This document shows positions 24,989 through 32,774 of a stretch of 64,000 nt of DNA, piece by piece. Origin of the DNA: Aeromicrobium sp. IC_218 (GTDB lineage: Bacteria > Actinomycetota > Actinomycetes > Propionibacteriales > Nocardioidaceae); NCBI RefSeq assembly GCF_004336805.1, contig NZ_SJXM01000004.1:186001-250000 (forward strand), given 5' to 3'. The notes beneath the pieces were generated by a model. It was given only the letters and a program-made list of their open reading frames with translations. It was not told the DNA's origin and made no database searches. The position numbers and the translations under genes were made by a program. Position 1 is the first letter of the stretch. Each line of letters begins with the position of its first letter.

Positions 24989-25678
24989 TCAGCGGGTGGC
25001 CTGGGCCAGGGCCGCGCTGAGCTCGTCGGCCGAGACCGGCTTGGCCGGCGCGGTGCCGCCGGGCTGCACCGTCGACGGGTCCGCGAAGTACGGGACGCCG
25101 TAGGCCGGGGTGTTCGGCTCGTAGCGCCAGCCCTCGGCCAGCGGCCCGGCGTCGAGCGCGTCGAAGCCCAGCTCGTCGAGCAGCTGGACGACCTCGCCCT
25201 TGGCCCGCTCGTCGTCGCCGGCGATGGCCAGCGCCGAGCGCTCGGCGTCGCCGGAGGGGCGGGCCAGCTCGGGGATGTGCGCGAAGGCGATGTTGTTGAA
25301 CGCCTTCACCACGTGCGAGTCGGGCAGGTGGCGCTGGAGCAGCTCGGCGGAGGTGGCCTCGCCGGAGTCGAGCTCGGCGATCTGGCCGTCGCGCTGCGGG
25401 TAGTAGTTGTTGGTGTCGATGACGGTCTTGCCGCGCAGCGGCTCGACCGGGACCGACTCGTAGGCGGCGAGCGGGATGGTCACGACGACGACGTCGCCGG
25501 CCTCGGCCGCCTCCTGGGGCGTCGCGGCCCGGGCGCGGTCGCCGAGCTCGGCGACCAGGTCGGCGAGGGTGTCGGGCCCGCGCCGGTTGCTCAGGACGAC
25601 GTCGTGCCCCGCCTTGACCGCGAGTCGCGCGATGGCGCTGCCGATGTTTCCGCTGCCGATGAGTCCGATGGTGGTCAT
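24989..25678 (-). CDS. NADP-binding F420-dependent-reductase-like protein
   Basis: A 229-residue protein with an N-terminal Rossmann fold: TTIGLIGSGNIGSAIARLAV (GSGNIGS) and VVLSNRRGPDTL, where the RR after Asn favours NADP. VVVTIPLAAYESVP and VIDTNNYYPQRDG match the family of coenzyme F420:NADP oxidoreductase (Fno) and its F420-independent NAD(P)-binding relatives. The middle helix region (HVVKAFNNIAF) is also shared. Which electron partner it uses cannot be decided. It is convergent with the SDR gene (22 bases) and follows the MFS gene on the same strand after 29 bases. Confidence 0.8.
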   Translation of the reverse strand: MTTIGLIGSGNIGSAIARLAVKAGHDVVLSNRRGPDTLADLVAELGDRARAATPQEAAEAGDVVVVTIPLAAYESVPVEPLRGKTVIDTNNYYPQRDGQIAELDSGEATSAELLQRHLPDSHVVKAFNNIAFAHIPELARPSGDAERSALAIAGDDERAKGEVVQLLDELGFDALDAGPLAEGWRYEPNTPAYGVPYFADPSTVQPGGTAPAKPVSADELSAALAQATR

Positions 25679-25707
25679 ACCAAGGGGCAAGGACGTCCGG
25701 CGCCCGC

Positions 25708-27012
25708 CTATTCCGTGACGGCGCCCACGGTGGCCGGCGTCCGCGTGCGGTGGCGGGTCGAGATCGAGGCGGTGATGACGGTGAACGCGAGCACCGCGAC
25801 GAGGCACACGACCAGCCAGGCACGCCATCCGCCGGTGGCGTCGACGACTCGCGGGGCGAACAGCACGGCGGCCAGGATGCACAGCCGGCTGACCATGTGC
25901 TGCAGGCCGAACGCGGTGCCCTGGGCGTCGGGGTGGATCTCCTCGACGTGCTCGGAGAAGCTCGCCTGCCAGGTGCCGAAGGTCGCCGCGACCGAGCCAC
26001 CCAGCGCGACGAACAGCGCGACCACGACCCAGACCGGCAGCTCGGCGCCGGCCGAGGTGACGGCGATGAGCACGGCCAGGCAGGCGCACGCGGCCACGCC
26101 GCCGGAGAGCAGGTACGGCTTGCGGGCCTGCGTGGTGTCGGACTTGCGCGCCCACACCAGGCTGCCGAGCAGGGCGGCCGCCCAGAACGACATGGTCACG
26201 ACGGACGCCTCGCGCACGCCCATGTCGAGCTGGTCGACGAGCATCTTCTGCGCGTAGGTGTTCATGGTCGCGAGCAGGACGAACATGAGCGACATCGCGG
26301 CCACGTGCGCGGCCACGACGCGGTGCTGGAGCAGCGCCCAGGCGCCGGGCCGGCGGGCGTCGGCGAACCGGTGCTCGACGTGCTCGTCGGAGTGGCGGGT
26401 GTGCTGGCGCACCTCGGGGGCGAGGTCCTGCAGGAAGACCATGACGAGCACCGACCCGGCGAAGGCGAAGCCAGCCATGATGTACAGCTGCGAGTGCCAG
26501 GTGCCGAAGAAGTCCAGGGTCGCGGCGGCGATGCCGGCGGCGACGAAGTTGGCGCCGAGCGAGCCCCACGACCAGAACGCGAACGCCTGGGCGCGGCCCA
26601 CGCGCGGGGTGAAGTCGCGGATGAGCGGCTGCGTGCCGGACATCGCGACGCCCTCGACGAACGCGAGCAGGATGCGAGCGGCGGTGAACTGGCCCGGCGT
26701 GTGCGACCAGGCCATGAACAGGCAGGACGCGGCGGACAGGAACATCCACGGGACGATCACCCGCACGCGTCCGACGCGGTCGACCAGCCGGCCGCCGAGG
26801 AAGCCCGCGAGCGCGCCGCAGAGCAGGGACGCGGCGGTGATCAGGCCGTACGTCTTGAGCGACATGCCGATGTCGTCGAGCAGCAGCGGCAGCACCGGGG
26901 CGAGCTGGCCCTCGTACGCGGAGATGAAGCACGCGATGACGACGACGGCCACGAGGACCCGGCGCCTGGACCCGGTCGGGTACTCCGTGAGCTCGCGGCG
27001 GTAACGCATCAT
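25708..27012 (-). CDS. MFS transporter of the putative alkyl-sulfate regulon
   Basis: A 434-residue major facilitator with 12 predicted helices in two halves. The loop 2-3 motif is GGRLVDRVGRVRVIVP, and the two halves are joined by a His-rich cytoplasmic stretch (RQHTRHSDEHVEHRF). The substrate is not known. It has a ribosome-binding site AAGGGAAG before ATG 27012; ATG 27009 follows in frame. A 21-bp operator at 27026-27046 lies directly upstream and matches sites before the alkyl sulfatase and the acyl-CoA synthetase, so it probably moves an ester, alcohol or acid of that pathway. Confidence 0.85.
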   Translation of the reverse strand: MMRYRRELTEYPTGSRRRVLVAVVVIACFISAYEGQLAPVLPLLLDDIGMSLKTYGLITAASLLCGALAGFLGGRLVDRVGRVRVIVPWMFLSAASCLFMAWSHTPGQFTAARILLAFVEGVAMSGTQPLIRDFTPRVGRAQAFAFWSWGSLGANFVAAGIAAATLDFFGTWHSQLYIMAGFAFAGSVLVMVFLQDLAPEVRQHTRHSDEHVEHRFADARRPGAWALLQHRVVAAHVAAMSLMFVLLATMNTYAQKMLVDQLDMGVREASVVTMSFWAAALLGSLVWARKSDTTQARKPYLLSGGVAACACLAVLIAVTSAGAELPVWVVVALFVALGGSVAATFGTWQASFSEHVEEIHPDAQGTAFGLQHMVSRLCILAAVLFAPRVVDATGGWRAWLVVCLVAVLAFTVITASISTRHRTRTPATVGAVTE

Positions 27013-27025
27013 GTCGCTTCCCTTC

Positions 27026-27046
27026 TTCTGGACACTCTGTCTAGAA
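27026..27046. promoter_or_regulatory. TetR-type operator, site A (MFS gene)
   Basis: TTCTGGACACTCTGTCTAGAA minus its last base is near-perfectly palindromic: TTCT-R-GACA-N3-TGTC-Y-AGAA over 21 bases. It lies 14 bases before the MFS start. The core CTGGACR-N3-TGTCYAG recurs at 27731-27747 and 34366-34382. Confidence 0.75.
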
Positions 27047-27105
27047 AGTGTCGGCGAGGGGACTGTACGTGATGTGATGCGGCGCACACAAGCGGTCGGA
27101 CGGAT

Positions 27106-27702
27106 CTACTCCGGGTCGAAGCCGCTGGCCCAGTACCGACCGCGGCGCGAGAGCTCCACGAGCGTCTCGATGACGTCGTCCAGCGCCGGTCGCGGAGCGG
27201 CGGACTCCAGCCACCACAGGAGGACGGACGTCTGCTCGCCGGCCCAGGCGCGGGCCACGACGCGCAGGTCGACCCGGGGGGTCACGCCCAGCGCGTCGGC
27301 ACGGGCCCGGAAGACCTCGAGCGCGCGGTCGCCCCAGGCGTCCGCGAGCAGCCGCAGGCCGCGCCCGTCGCCCTCTCCGCGCAGGATCATCCGGTACAGG
27401 TCGGCCTGCTCGGCCGCGTGCCGGAACAGCGTGTCGACGGGCTTGCCGGTGAAGCCCTTCTCGTTCACGTCGGTCACCGGGGCGAGGCGCGCGTCGAGGT
27501 CGTCGATGACGCTGCGCACGACGTGGTCGTACAGCTTCTCCTTGTCCGGGAAGTGCGTGTAGAACGTCGCGCGGCCGACCCCGGCCTCGGCGACGATGTC
27601 CTCGACGGTGAGGGCCGAGTAGCCCCGGGCCAGCGACAGGGACACCAGGGCGTCCCGCAGCAGGGCGCGCGTCCGGGTGCGGCGCTTGTCCTCGCGTTCC
27701 AT
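27106..27702 (-). CDS. TetR-family repressor beside the alkyl sulfatase
   Basis: A 198-residue TetR-family protein. The helix-turn-helix is in TVEDIVAEAGVGRATFYTHF (about residues 33-52); the rest is a helical ligand domain. It is divergent from the alkyl sulfatase gene, with 81 bases between the two starts, and a 17-bp palindrome sits in that gap (27731-27747). Two more copies of the palindrome are found before the MFS gene and before the acyl-CoA synthetase operon. The simplest reading is that this repressor controls itself and all three units and responds to an acyl-CoA, fatty alcohol or fatty acid. The ligand is inference. Confidence 0.87.
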   Translation of the reverse strand: MEREDKRRTRTRALLRDALVSLSLARGYSALTVEDIVAEAGVGRATFYTHFPDKEKLYDHVVRSVIDDLDARLAPVTDVNEKGFTGKPVDTLFRHAAEQADLYRMILRGEGDGRGLRLLADAWGDRALEVFRARADALGVTPRVDLRVVARAWAGEQTSVLLWWLESAAPRPALDDVIETLVELSRRGRYWASGFDPE

Positions 27703-27730
27703 GCCGCAGTTCTAGCAGAGCCCCTACTTG

Positions 27731-27747
27731 CTGGACGTGATGTCCAG
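27731..27747. promoter_or_regulatory. TetR-type operator, site C (tetR and alkyl sulfatase)
   Basis: CTGGACGTGATGTCCAG is a palindrome with 6-base arms and a 5-base centre. It lies 28 bases before the repressor start and 36 bases before the alkyl sulfatase start, where it could block both promoters. Confidence 0.78.
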
Positions 27748-27783
27748 TAATGTCGGTCCGGACGACCACGAGCGGGGGACCCG

Positions 27784-29559
27784 ATGGACGAGCAGACCCA
27801 CGACGCGGACCGCGGCTTCCTGGCCGCCCCGCTGGCCGACCAGGTGCTGGACGCGTCCGGCCGGGTGGTCCACGACGGCACGGCCTACGCGTTCCTGGAC
27901 GCCGACGCCCCGGACACCGTGCACCCCGACCTCTGGGAGCACAGCCGGCGCACTGCGCGGGCCGGCCTGTACGAGGTCTGCGAGGGCGTATATCAGGTGC
28001 GCGGCACGGACCTGGCCAACCTCACGGTCGTCGAGGGCCGCACCGGCGTGGTCGTGATCGACACCCTCACGTCCGCCGAGACCGCCGCCGCGGCGCTGGC
28101 GCTCTACCGCTCGGTGCGCGGCGACCGGCCGGTGCGCGGCGTCGTCATCACCCATCCGCACGCCGATCACTTCGGCGGCATCGACGGCGTGCTCGAGGGC
28201 GCCGGCGAGGTGCCGGTCGTCGTCCCCGAGGGCTTCGCCGAGCACGCGGTGAGCGAGAACCTGCTGGCCGGTCCGGCGATGTCGCGCCGGTCGGCGTACA
28301 TGTACGGCACCGCGCTGGAGCCCTCGCCCACCGGTCACGTGGGCTGTGGGCTCGGTCCGCGCCTGGCCCGCGGCAGCACCGGCCTGCCGCGGCCGACGCA
28401 CGAGGTGCGCCGCACCGGCGAGGTCGTCGAGATCGACGGCGTCGTCCTGGAGATGCAGATGACGCCCGGCACGGAGGCGCCGGCGGAGATGAACGTGCTG
28501 ATCCCCGAGCGCCGCGCGCTGTGCGTGGCCGAGAACGCCGTCCACTCGATGCACAACATCATCACGCTGCGCGGCGCCCAGGTGCGTGACGCCCGGGCGT
28601 GGGCGCGCTACCTCGACGAGACGATCGAGCTCTACGCCGACCGGGCCGACGTCGTCCTGGCCACCCACCACTGGCCCACATGGGGCGCGGACCGGGTGCG
28701 CTCCTTCCTGGAGGACCAGCGCGACGTCTACGCCTACCTTCACGACCAGACCGTGCGGCTCATGAACCGCGGCCTCACCCCGCGCGAGATCGCCGAGCAG
28801 CTGGAGCTGCCGCCCGCGCTGGCCGAATCACCGGCCGGGCACGGCTACTACGGCTCGCTCAGCCACAACGTGAAGGGCGTCTATCAGCGCTACCTGGGCT
28901 GGTACGACGCGAATCCCGCCCACCTGTGGCCGCTGCCGCCCGAGCAGGAGGCGCAGCACTGGATGCGCGTCGTCGGCGGCACCGGGCGCGCGCTCGCCGC
29001 CGCGCGCGAGATGGTGCTGGAGGGCGAGCTGCGCTTCGCCGCCACGCTGCTCGACCACGTCGTCTTCGCCGACCCGCAGGACCGGGTCGCGCGCGAGCTG
29101 CTGGCCGAGGTCTACCGCCGGCTCGCCGCCCAGGTCGAGAACGCGACGTGGCGCAACTGCTTCCTGACCGGCGCGCTGGAGCTCGTCGAGGGTCCGCCGC
29201 CGGCGTCCGCTCCCGGTGGCGGACTGCTCGGCGTGGTCGGCGTCGAGGACCTGCTGGACGTCCTCGCGGTGCGGGTCGACGGGCCGCGCGCCTGGGAGGC
29301 GGACACGTCCTTCGACTGGGACGTGCCGGGCTCCGGCACCTGGCGGCTGTGGCTGCGCCGGGGCGTGCTGCGCCACCGGCGCCTGGCCGACGGCGCCGAT
29401 CCCGGCGCGGCCGTCGTGCGTGCGGACGTCCGGGGTCTCGTGGGCCTGCTGCGCGGCGACGCGTCCGGTGCCCGGGTCAGCGGCGACGGCACCCGCGTGG
29501 GTCTCGTGCTGGGCGCCCTCGAGCCGGCGTCCGCGCCGTTCGCGGTCGTCGAGCCCTAG
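27784..29559 (+). CDS. SdsA-type alkyl sulfatase (metallo-beta-lactamase fold)
   Basis: A 591-residue alkyl sulfatase that hydrolyses linear alkyl sulfate esters to alcohol and sulfate. The metal site is HPHADH at residues 124-129; later ligand candidates are E231 in GTEAPAEMN, E250 in VAENAVH, and H295/H296 in ATHHWPTWG. The stretch ENAVHSMHNIITLRG followed by VRDARAWARYLDE is characteristic of SdsA1. The dimerisation domain (about 300-470, with HGYYGSLSHNVKGVYQRYLG) and a C-terminal SCP2-like domain (about 480-590) are both present. Unlike SdsA1 it lacks a signal peptide, so it should act in the cytoplasm and the substrate must be imported. Its stop is four bases from the convergent exported-protein gene. 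Confidence 0.92.
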   Translation: MDEQTHDADRGFLAAPLADQVLDASGRVVHDGTAYAFLDADAPDTVHPDLWEHSRRTARAGLYEVCEGVYQVRGTDLANLTVVEGRTGVVVIDTLTSAETAAAALALYRSVRGDRPVRGVVITHPHADHFGGIDGVLEGAGEVPVVVPEGFAEHAVSENLLAGPAMSRRSAYMYGTALEPSPTGHVGCGLGPRLARGSTGLPRPTHEVRRTGEVVEIDGVVLEMQMTPGTEAPAEMNVLIPERRALCVAENAVHSMHNIITLRGAQVRDARAWARYLDETIELYADRADVVLATHHWPTWGADRVRSFLEDQRDVYAYLHDQTVRLMNRGLTPREIAEQLELPPALAESPAGHGYYGSLSHNVKGVYQRYLGWYDANPAHLWPLPPEQEAQHWMRVVGGTGRALAAAREMVLEGELRFAATLLDHVVFADPQDRVARELLAEVYRRLAAQVENATWRNCFLTGALELVEGPPPASAPGGGLLGVVGVEDLLDVLAVRVDGPRAWEADTSFDWDVPGSGTWRLWLRRGVLRHRRLADGADPGAAVVRADVRGLVGLLRGDASGARVSGDGTRVGLVLGALEPASAPFAVVEP

Positions 29560-29563
29560 GGCC

Positions 29564-30157
29564 TCAGCCCGCGGCGAGCGCGCGGCTCTTCTGGGCGGTG
29601 CGGATCTTCTTCGCCGACAGCGCATCGCCGTAGATCAGGACCGAGGCGTCCTTCTCGACCACGCGGAAGGCCGTGGCCGCCATGCGCACCTTGGGCAGGT
29701 CGCCCAGGCACGAGCGCTTCACGGTGGCCGTCATCCAGCCGTTCCTGCCCTTGCGCCCCTTCAGGCTCGCTGAACACGCGTGCTCGTAGCCGGCGTCCAT
29801 GACGTCGGCGTCCGAGGAGTCGAGGAACCCGTGGAGCTCGTAGTCGGGCTCGTCGCTGCCAGGGGCGTAGAACTCGACGCTCAGGCCCGCGTCCGACTTC
29901 AGCCGGGAGAACTTCACGGTGACGCTGACGGTCCTGCGGCGGTGGTCGTACCGGACGCTCTTGGCGTCGATGCCCGACTTCTTGCTCTCGGTCCTGCCGA
30001 GCTGGCGCTCCTGGTAGCCCTCGTCCCACATGGTCGTCAGCACGACGTCGGCCCGCTTGTCCTTGATCGTGGCCCGCTCGGCGTGGGCGGCGGTGCCGGT
30101 GCCGAGGACGGCGACGGTCGCCAGGCCGGCGGCGAGGGCGAGGGAGGTGAGGCGCAC
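29564..30157 (-). CDS. exported protein, tandem paralogue 1
   Basis: A 197-residue protein with a Sec signal peptide (RLTSLALAAGLATVAVLG, cleavage after AHA near residue 26). The mature domain has ATIKDKRADVVLTT, SKKSGIDAKSVRYDHRRRTV and two cysteines, one in GYEHACSAS and one in KRSCLGDLP, that could pair. It ends with a basic tail (SAKKIRTAQKSRALAAG). The start is GTG 30157 with GAAGGA upstream. Its neighbour on the same strand is a clear paralogue. The family is not recognised; the beta-strand pattern suggests a small extracellular domain. Cells may secrete both proteins together. Confidence 0.72.
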   Translation of the reverse strand: MRLTSLALAAGLATVAVLGTGTAAHAERATIKDKRADVVLTTMWDEGYQERQLGRTESKKSGIDAKSVRYDHRRRTVSVTVKFSRLKSDAGLSVEFYAPGSDEPDYELHGFLDSSDADVMDAGYEHACSASLKGRKGRNGWMTATVKRSCLGDLPKVRMAATAFRVVEKDASVLIYGDALSAKKIRTAQKSRALAAG

Positions 30158-30188
30158 GGGGTTCCTTCGGTGGTGGGGAGAAGGGGAC

Positions 30189-30794
30189 TCAGCCCGCGGC
30201 GAGCAGGCGCGTCTTCTGCGGCGTGCGGATCTTCTTGACCGATAGGGCGTCCCGATAGGTGACGAGCGCGCCGTCCTGCTGGATCAGCCGCGAGGCACCG
30301 ACAGACATGCGGATCTCGGGCAGGTCGCCCAGGCACGACCGCTCGATCGTCAGGGTCATCCAGCCGTTCCTGCCCCGGCGGCTCGCGAAGTCGCCCGAGC
30401 AGGCGTCCTCGTAGTCCTCGGTGCCGTAGACGAAGGACTTGGACTCGCCCACCTCGCCGTAGGCCTGGAAGTCGGGCTCCTTGCTGCCCGGCGCGTAGAT
30501 TCCCACGTACATCCCCGAGCCGGACTTCAGCCGCGAGAACCGCACCGTGACGCTGATCGTCCGACGGTCGTGGTCGAAGCGCACGCTCTTCGCGTCGATC
30601 CCGGACTTCTTGCTCGACGTCGTGTTGAGCTGACGCTGCTCCACCATCTCGTACTCGTCCGCGGAGTACGTCGTGCGCACGACGTCCGCCCGCTTGTCCT
30701 TGATCGAGGCCCGCTCGGCGTGCGCGGCGGTGCCGGAGCCCAGCACGGTGACGGTCGCCAGGCCGGCGGCGAGGACGAGGGAGGTGAGGCGCAC
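30189..30794 (-). CDS. exported protein, tandem paralogue 2
   Basis: A 201-residue protein from GTG 30794 (GAAGGA upstream), the tandem duplicate of the gene 31 bases downstream. Signal peptides are almost the same (RLTSLVLAAGLATVTVLGSG), as are SIKDKRADVV, SKKSGIDAKSVRFDHDRRT, GRNGWMT, RSCLGDLP and the tail VKKIRTPQKTRLLAAG. The middle differs most, with APGSKEPDFQAYG against APGSDEPDYELHG. Cysteines in EDACSGD and RSCLGD are kept. No function is known for either. Confidence 0.72.
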   Translation of the reverse strand: MRLTSLVLAAGLATVTVLGSGTAAHAERASIKDKRADVVRTTYSADEYEMVEQRQLNTTSSKKSGIDAKSVRFDHDRRTISVTVRFSRLKSGSGMYVGIYAPGSKEPDFQAYGEVGESKSFVYGTEDYEDACSGDFASRRGRNGWMTLTIERSCLGDLPEIRMSVGASRLIQQDGALVTYRDALSVKKIRTPQKTRLLAAG

Positions 30795-30958
30795 GGCGTT
30801 CCTTCGGGAGTGCGGACGAGGGCCGGGCGTCGTGCCCGTCCTCCCGGATCGTAGGTCCGCGACGCGCTCCCGCGGAGCCATTCGCCCGGATCGGTGGGGG
30901 CGTCTGGGATCCTGGGTCGCCGTCCACCGGACGGGGTGAGGTGCCGACGAGGAGCGGG

Positions 30959-31543
30959 ATGATGGACGGAGAGCGCCTGATCGCGCGGAGCCGGTTGCGT
31001 TCGGCGTGGCCGATCCTGCTGGTGACCGCCTCGGCCGGCGCCGTCATCGGAGCGGTCCTGGGGTTGGCCGTCGCCCTGACAGACCCCGAGCTCGCGACGA
31101 CCGAGTCGAAGGTCGACGCCGTGCTGATCAGCCTCACCATGTTCGGCCTGGTGTGCCTCCCGGCGGCGTTGGTCCCTCTGGCCATGTGGTCCGTGTCGGC
31201 CGCGCGCGTCAGCTACTGGGTGGCGGGCACTCGCGTCGTCGCGCGCCGCGGTCGACGGATCGTCGCGGAGCTCGATGCCCGTGACGTCGCGTCGGTCCGG
31301 GTCATCGGGTACTCCAGCGTGTGGCCGATGATCTTCGGGCTGGGCACGATCTGGTCGTTCCAGACCGACCTTCCCCGCATCGGGTACGAGACGAGGGCTC
31401 CGGTGCGCGGCCGGACCTTACACACCTTGCCGAGGATCCTGCTCGTGGGCCGAGACGTGCCCGAACGCATCCGGGACGAGCTCTTCGCCGCCCTGCGGCT
31501 GGCCTCCGTGCGCGAGTCCGTCCTCGACCCGTCTACCCAGTAG
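30959..31543 (+). CDS. two-helix membrane protein with a PH-like domain
   Basis: A protein of 194 residues; ATG 30959 and ATG 30962 are adjacent, with GAGGAG at 30949-30954. Two membrane helices (about residues 18-41 and 56-80) precede a cytoplasmic stretch VSYWVAGTRVVARRGRRIVA followed by ELDARDVASVRV, which has the strand-turn-strand look of bacterial PH (DUF304-like) domains. A C-terminal helix (PERIRDELFAALRLASV) follows. Function unknown. It is divergent from the tandem exported proteins and convergent with the acyl-CoA dehydrogenase. Confidence 0.6.
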   Translation: MMDGERLIARSRLRSAWPILLVTASAGAVIGAVLGLAVALTDPELATTESKVDAVLISLTMFGLVCLPAALVPLAMWSVSAARVSYWVAGTRVVARRGRRIVAELDARDVASVRVIGYSSVWPMIFGLGTIWSFQTDLPRIGYETRAPVRGRTLHTLPRILLVGRDVPERIRDELFAALRLASVRESVLDPSTQ

Positions 31544-31548
31544 GACGC

Positions 31549-31586
31549 ACGAGGGCCCGGGACGCCGACGCGTCCCGGGCCCTCGT
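31549..31586. terminator. bidirectional hairpin between convergent genes
   Basis: A stem of 16 bp (31549-31564 with 31571-31586) with a 6-base loop, sitting six bases after the plus-strand stop and eight bases before the minus-strand stop. It should end transcription from both sides. Confidence 0.8.
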
Positions 31587-31593
31587 CGCGCGG

Positions 31594-32766
31594 TCAGGCC
31601 AGGAGCGCCTTGGCGATGCCGTTGCGCTGGATCTCCGAGGAGCCGGTGAGCACGCGGAACATGCGCAGCTTCTTGAACGCCGACTCGATCTCCGAGCCCT
31701 GCACCATCCCCGCCTTGCCGTGCAGCTGCATGGCGTCGTCGGCGATGCGGAAGGCGTTCTCGGCCACGAACAGCTTGCACATGAACGCCTCGGTGGCCGG
31801 ACGCCGTCCGGCGTCCAGCGCCGCCAGGGCGTCGTACGTCATGGACCGCGCCGCGTAGTAGGCCGTCGCCATGTCGGCGATGCGGTGCTGCACGGACTGC
31901 AGGTCGGCCAGGCGGCCGCCGAAGACCTGACGGTCCTTCGCGAACTCGATCGTCAGCTCCAGGACCCGCCGGGCCTGGCCCAGCACCGTCGGGCAGTGCA
32001 GCAGCCGGTTGACCACGACGCGTCCGACGCCGATGCGCAGGCCGTCGCCGACCTCCCCGAGCAGCTGGTCGGGCCCGACGTAGCAGTCCTCGAGCACGAT
32101 GTCGGCCTCGATGTGCTCGCCCGAGAGGGGCACATCACCGGCCTCGACCCGGCAGCCGGGGCTGTCGAGGTCGACCAGGAACGCGGAGTAGCGCTCGTCC
32201 TCCCCGGCCATGCGGGCCACGAGCACCGAGAAGTCCGCGAACGGGCCGGCCGAGCTGAACACCTTGCGGCCGGTGATCCGCCAGCCGTCGCCGTCGGGCG
32301 TCGCGGTCGTCGACATCGCGCGGACGTCCGAGCCGGCGTCGGTCTCGGTGAGCGAGAAGCAGCACGCGCGCTCGCCCCGCACGACCGGCAGCAGGTAGCG
32401 CTCGACCTGCTGGGGGGTCGCGACCTCGAAGATCGAGCCGGCCCGCAGCGGACCGCCCATGTCGCCGAGCACCGAGTGGTACAGCACGCGCCCGGACGCG
32501 CCGACCTCCTCCTTGAGCACGGCCAGCTCGGTGAACGACAGGCCGCGGCCGCCGAGCTCGGGCGGCAGGTGGACGCCGTAGAACCCCAGCTCCCGGCTCC
32601 GCCTCCACACCGGCTCCAGCACGGAGCGGTCGTAGACGGACGCGGGGCCGAGGTCGTGGGCGCGCTCGTAGTCGGCGAGCTCGCCGTCGAGGTAGGCGCG
32701 CAGGTCGGCCACGAGCGGGCCGAGCGTGGGGGAGTCGTCGTAGGACGGACGCAGGTCGAAGGTCAT
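31594..32766 (-). CDS. acyl-CoA dehydrogenase in an operon with acyl-CoA synthetase
   Basis: A 390-residue FAD-dependent acyl-CoA dehydrogenase. Conserved segments are CCFSLTETDAGSDVRAMST (flavin loop), WRITGRKVFSSAG, FAKDRQVFGGRLADLQSVQH, QLHGKAGMVQGSEIE and the C-terminal LTGSSEIQRNGIAKALL. It introduces a trans-2 double bond into acyl-CoA and feeds ETF. It lies eight bases downstream of the acyl-CoA synthetase stop, so the two form one unit under the operator at 34364-34384. Activation and first oxidation of a fatty acid would thus be co-regulated with the alkyl sulfatase. Confidence 0.9.
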   Translation of the reverse strand: MTFDLRPSYDDSPTLGPLVADLRAYLDGELADYERAHDLGPASVYDRSVLEPVWRRSRELGFYGVHLPPELGGRGLSFTELAVLKEEVGASGRVLYHSVLGDMGGPLRAGSIFEVATPQQVERYLLPVVRGERACCFSLTETDAGSDVRAMSTTATPDGDGWRITGRKVFSSAGPFADFSVLVARMAGEDERYSAFLVDLDSPGCRVEAGDVPLSGEHIEADIVLEDCYVGPDQLLGEVGDGLRIGVGRVVVNRLLHCPTVLGQARRVLELTIEFAKDRQVFGGRLADLQSVQHRIADMATAYYAARSMTYDALAALDAGRRPATEAFMCKLFVAENAFRIADDAMQLHGKAGMVQGSEIESAFKKLRMFRVLTGSSEIQRNGIAKALLA

Positions 32767-32774
32767 GGGGCTCC

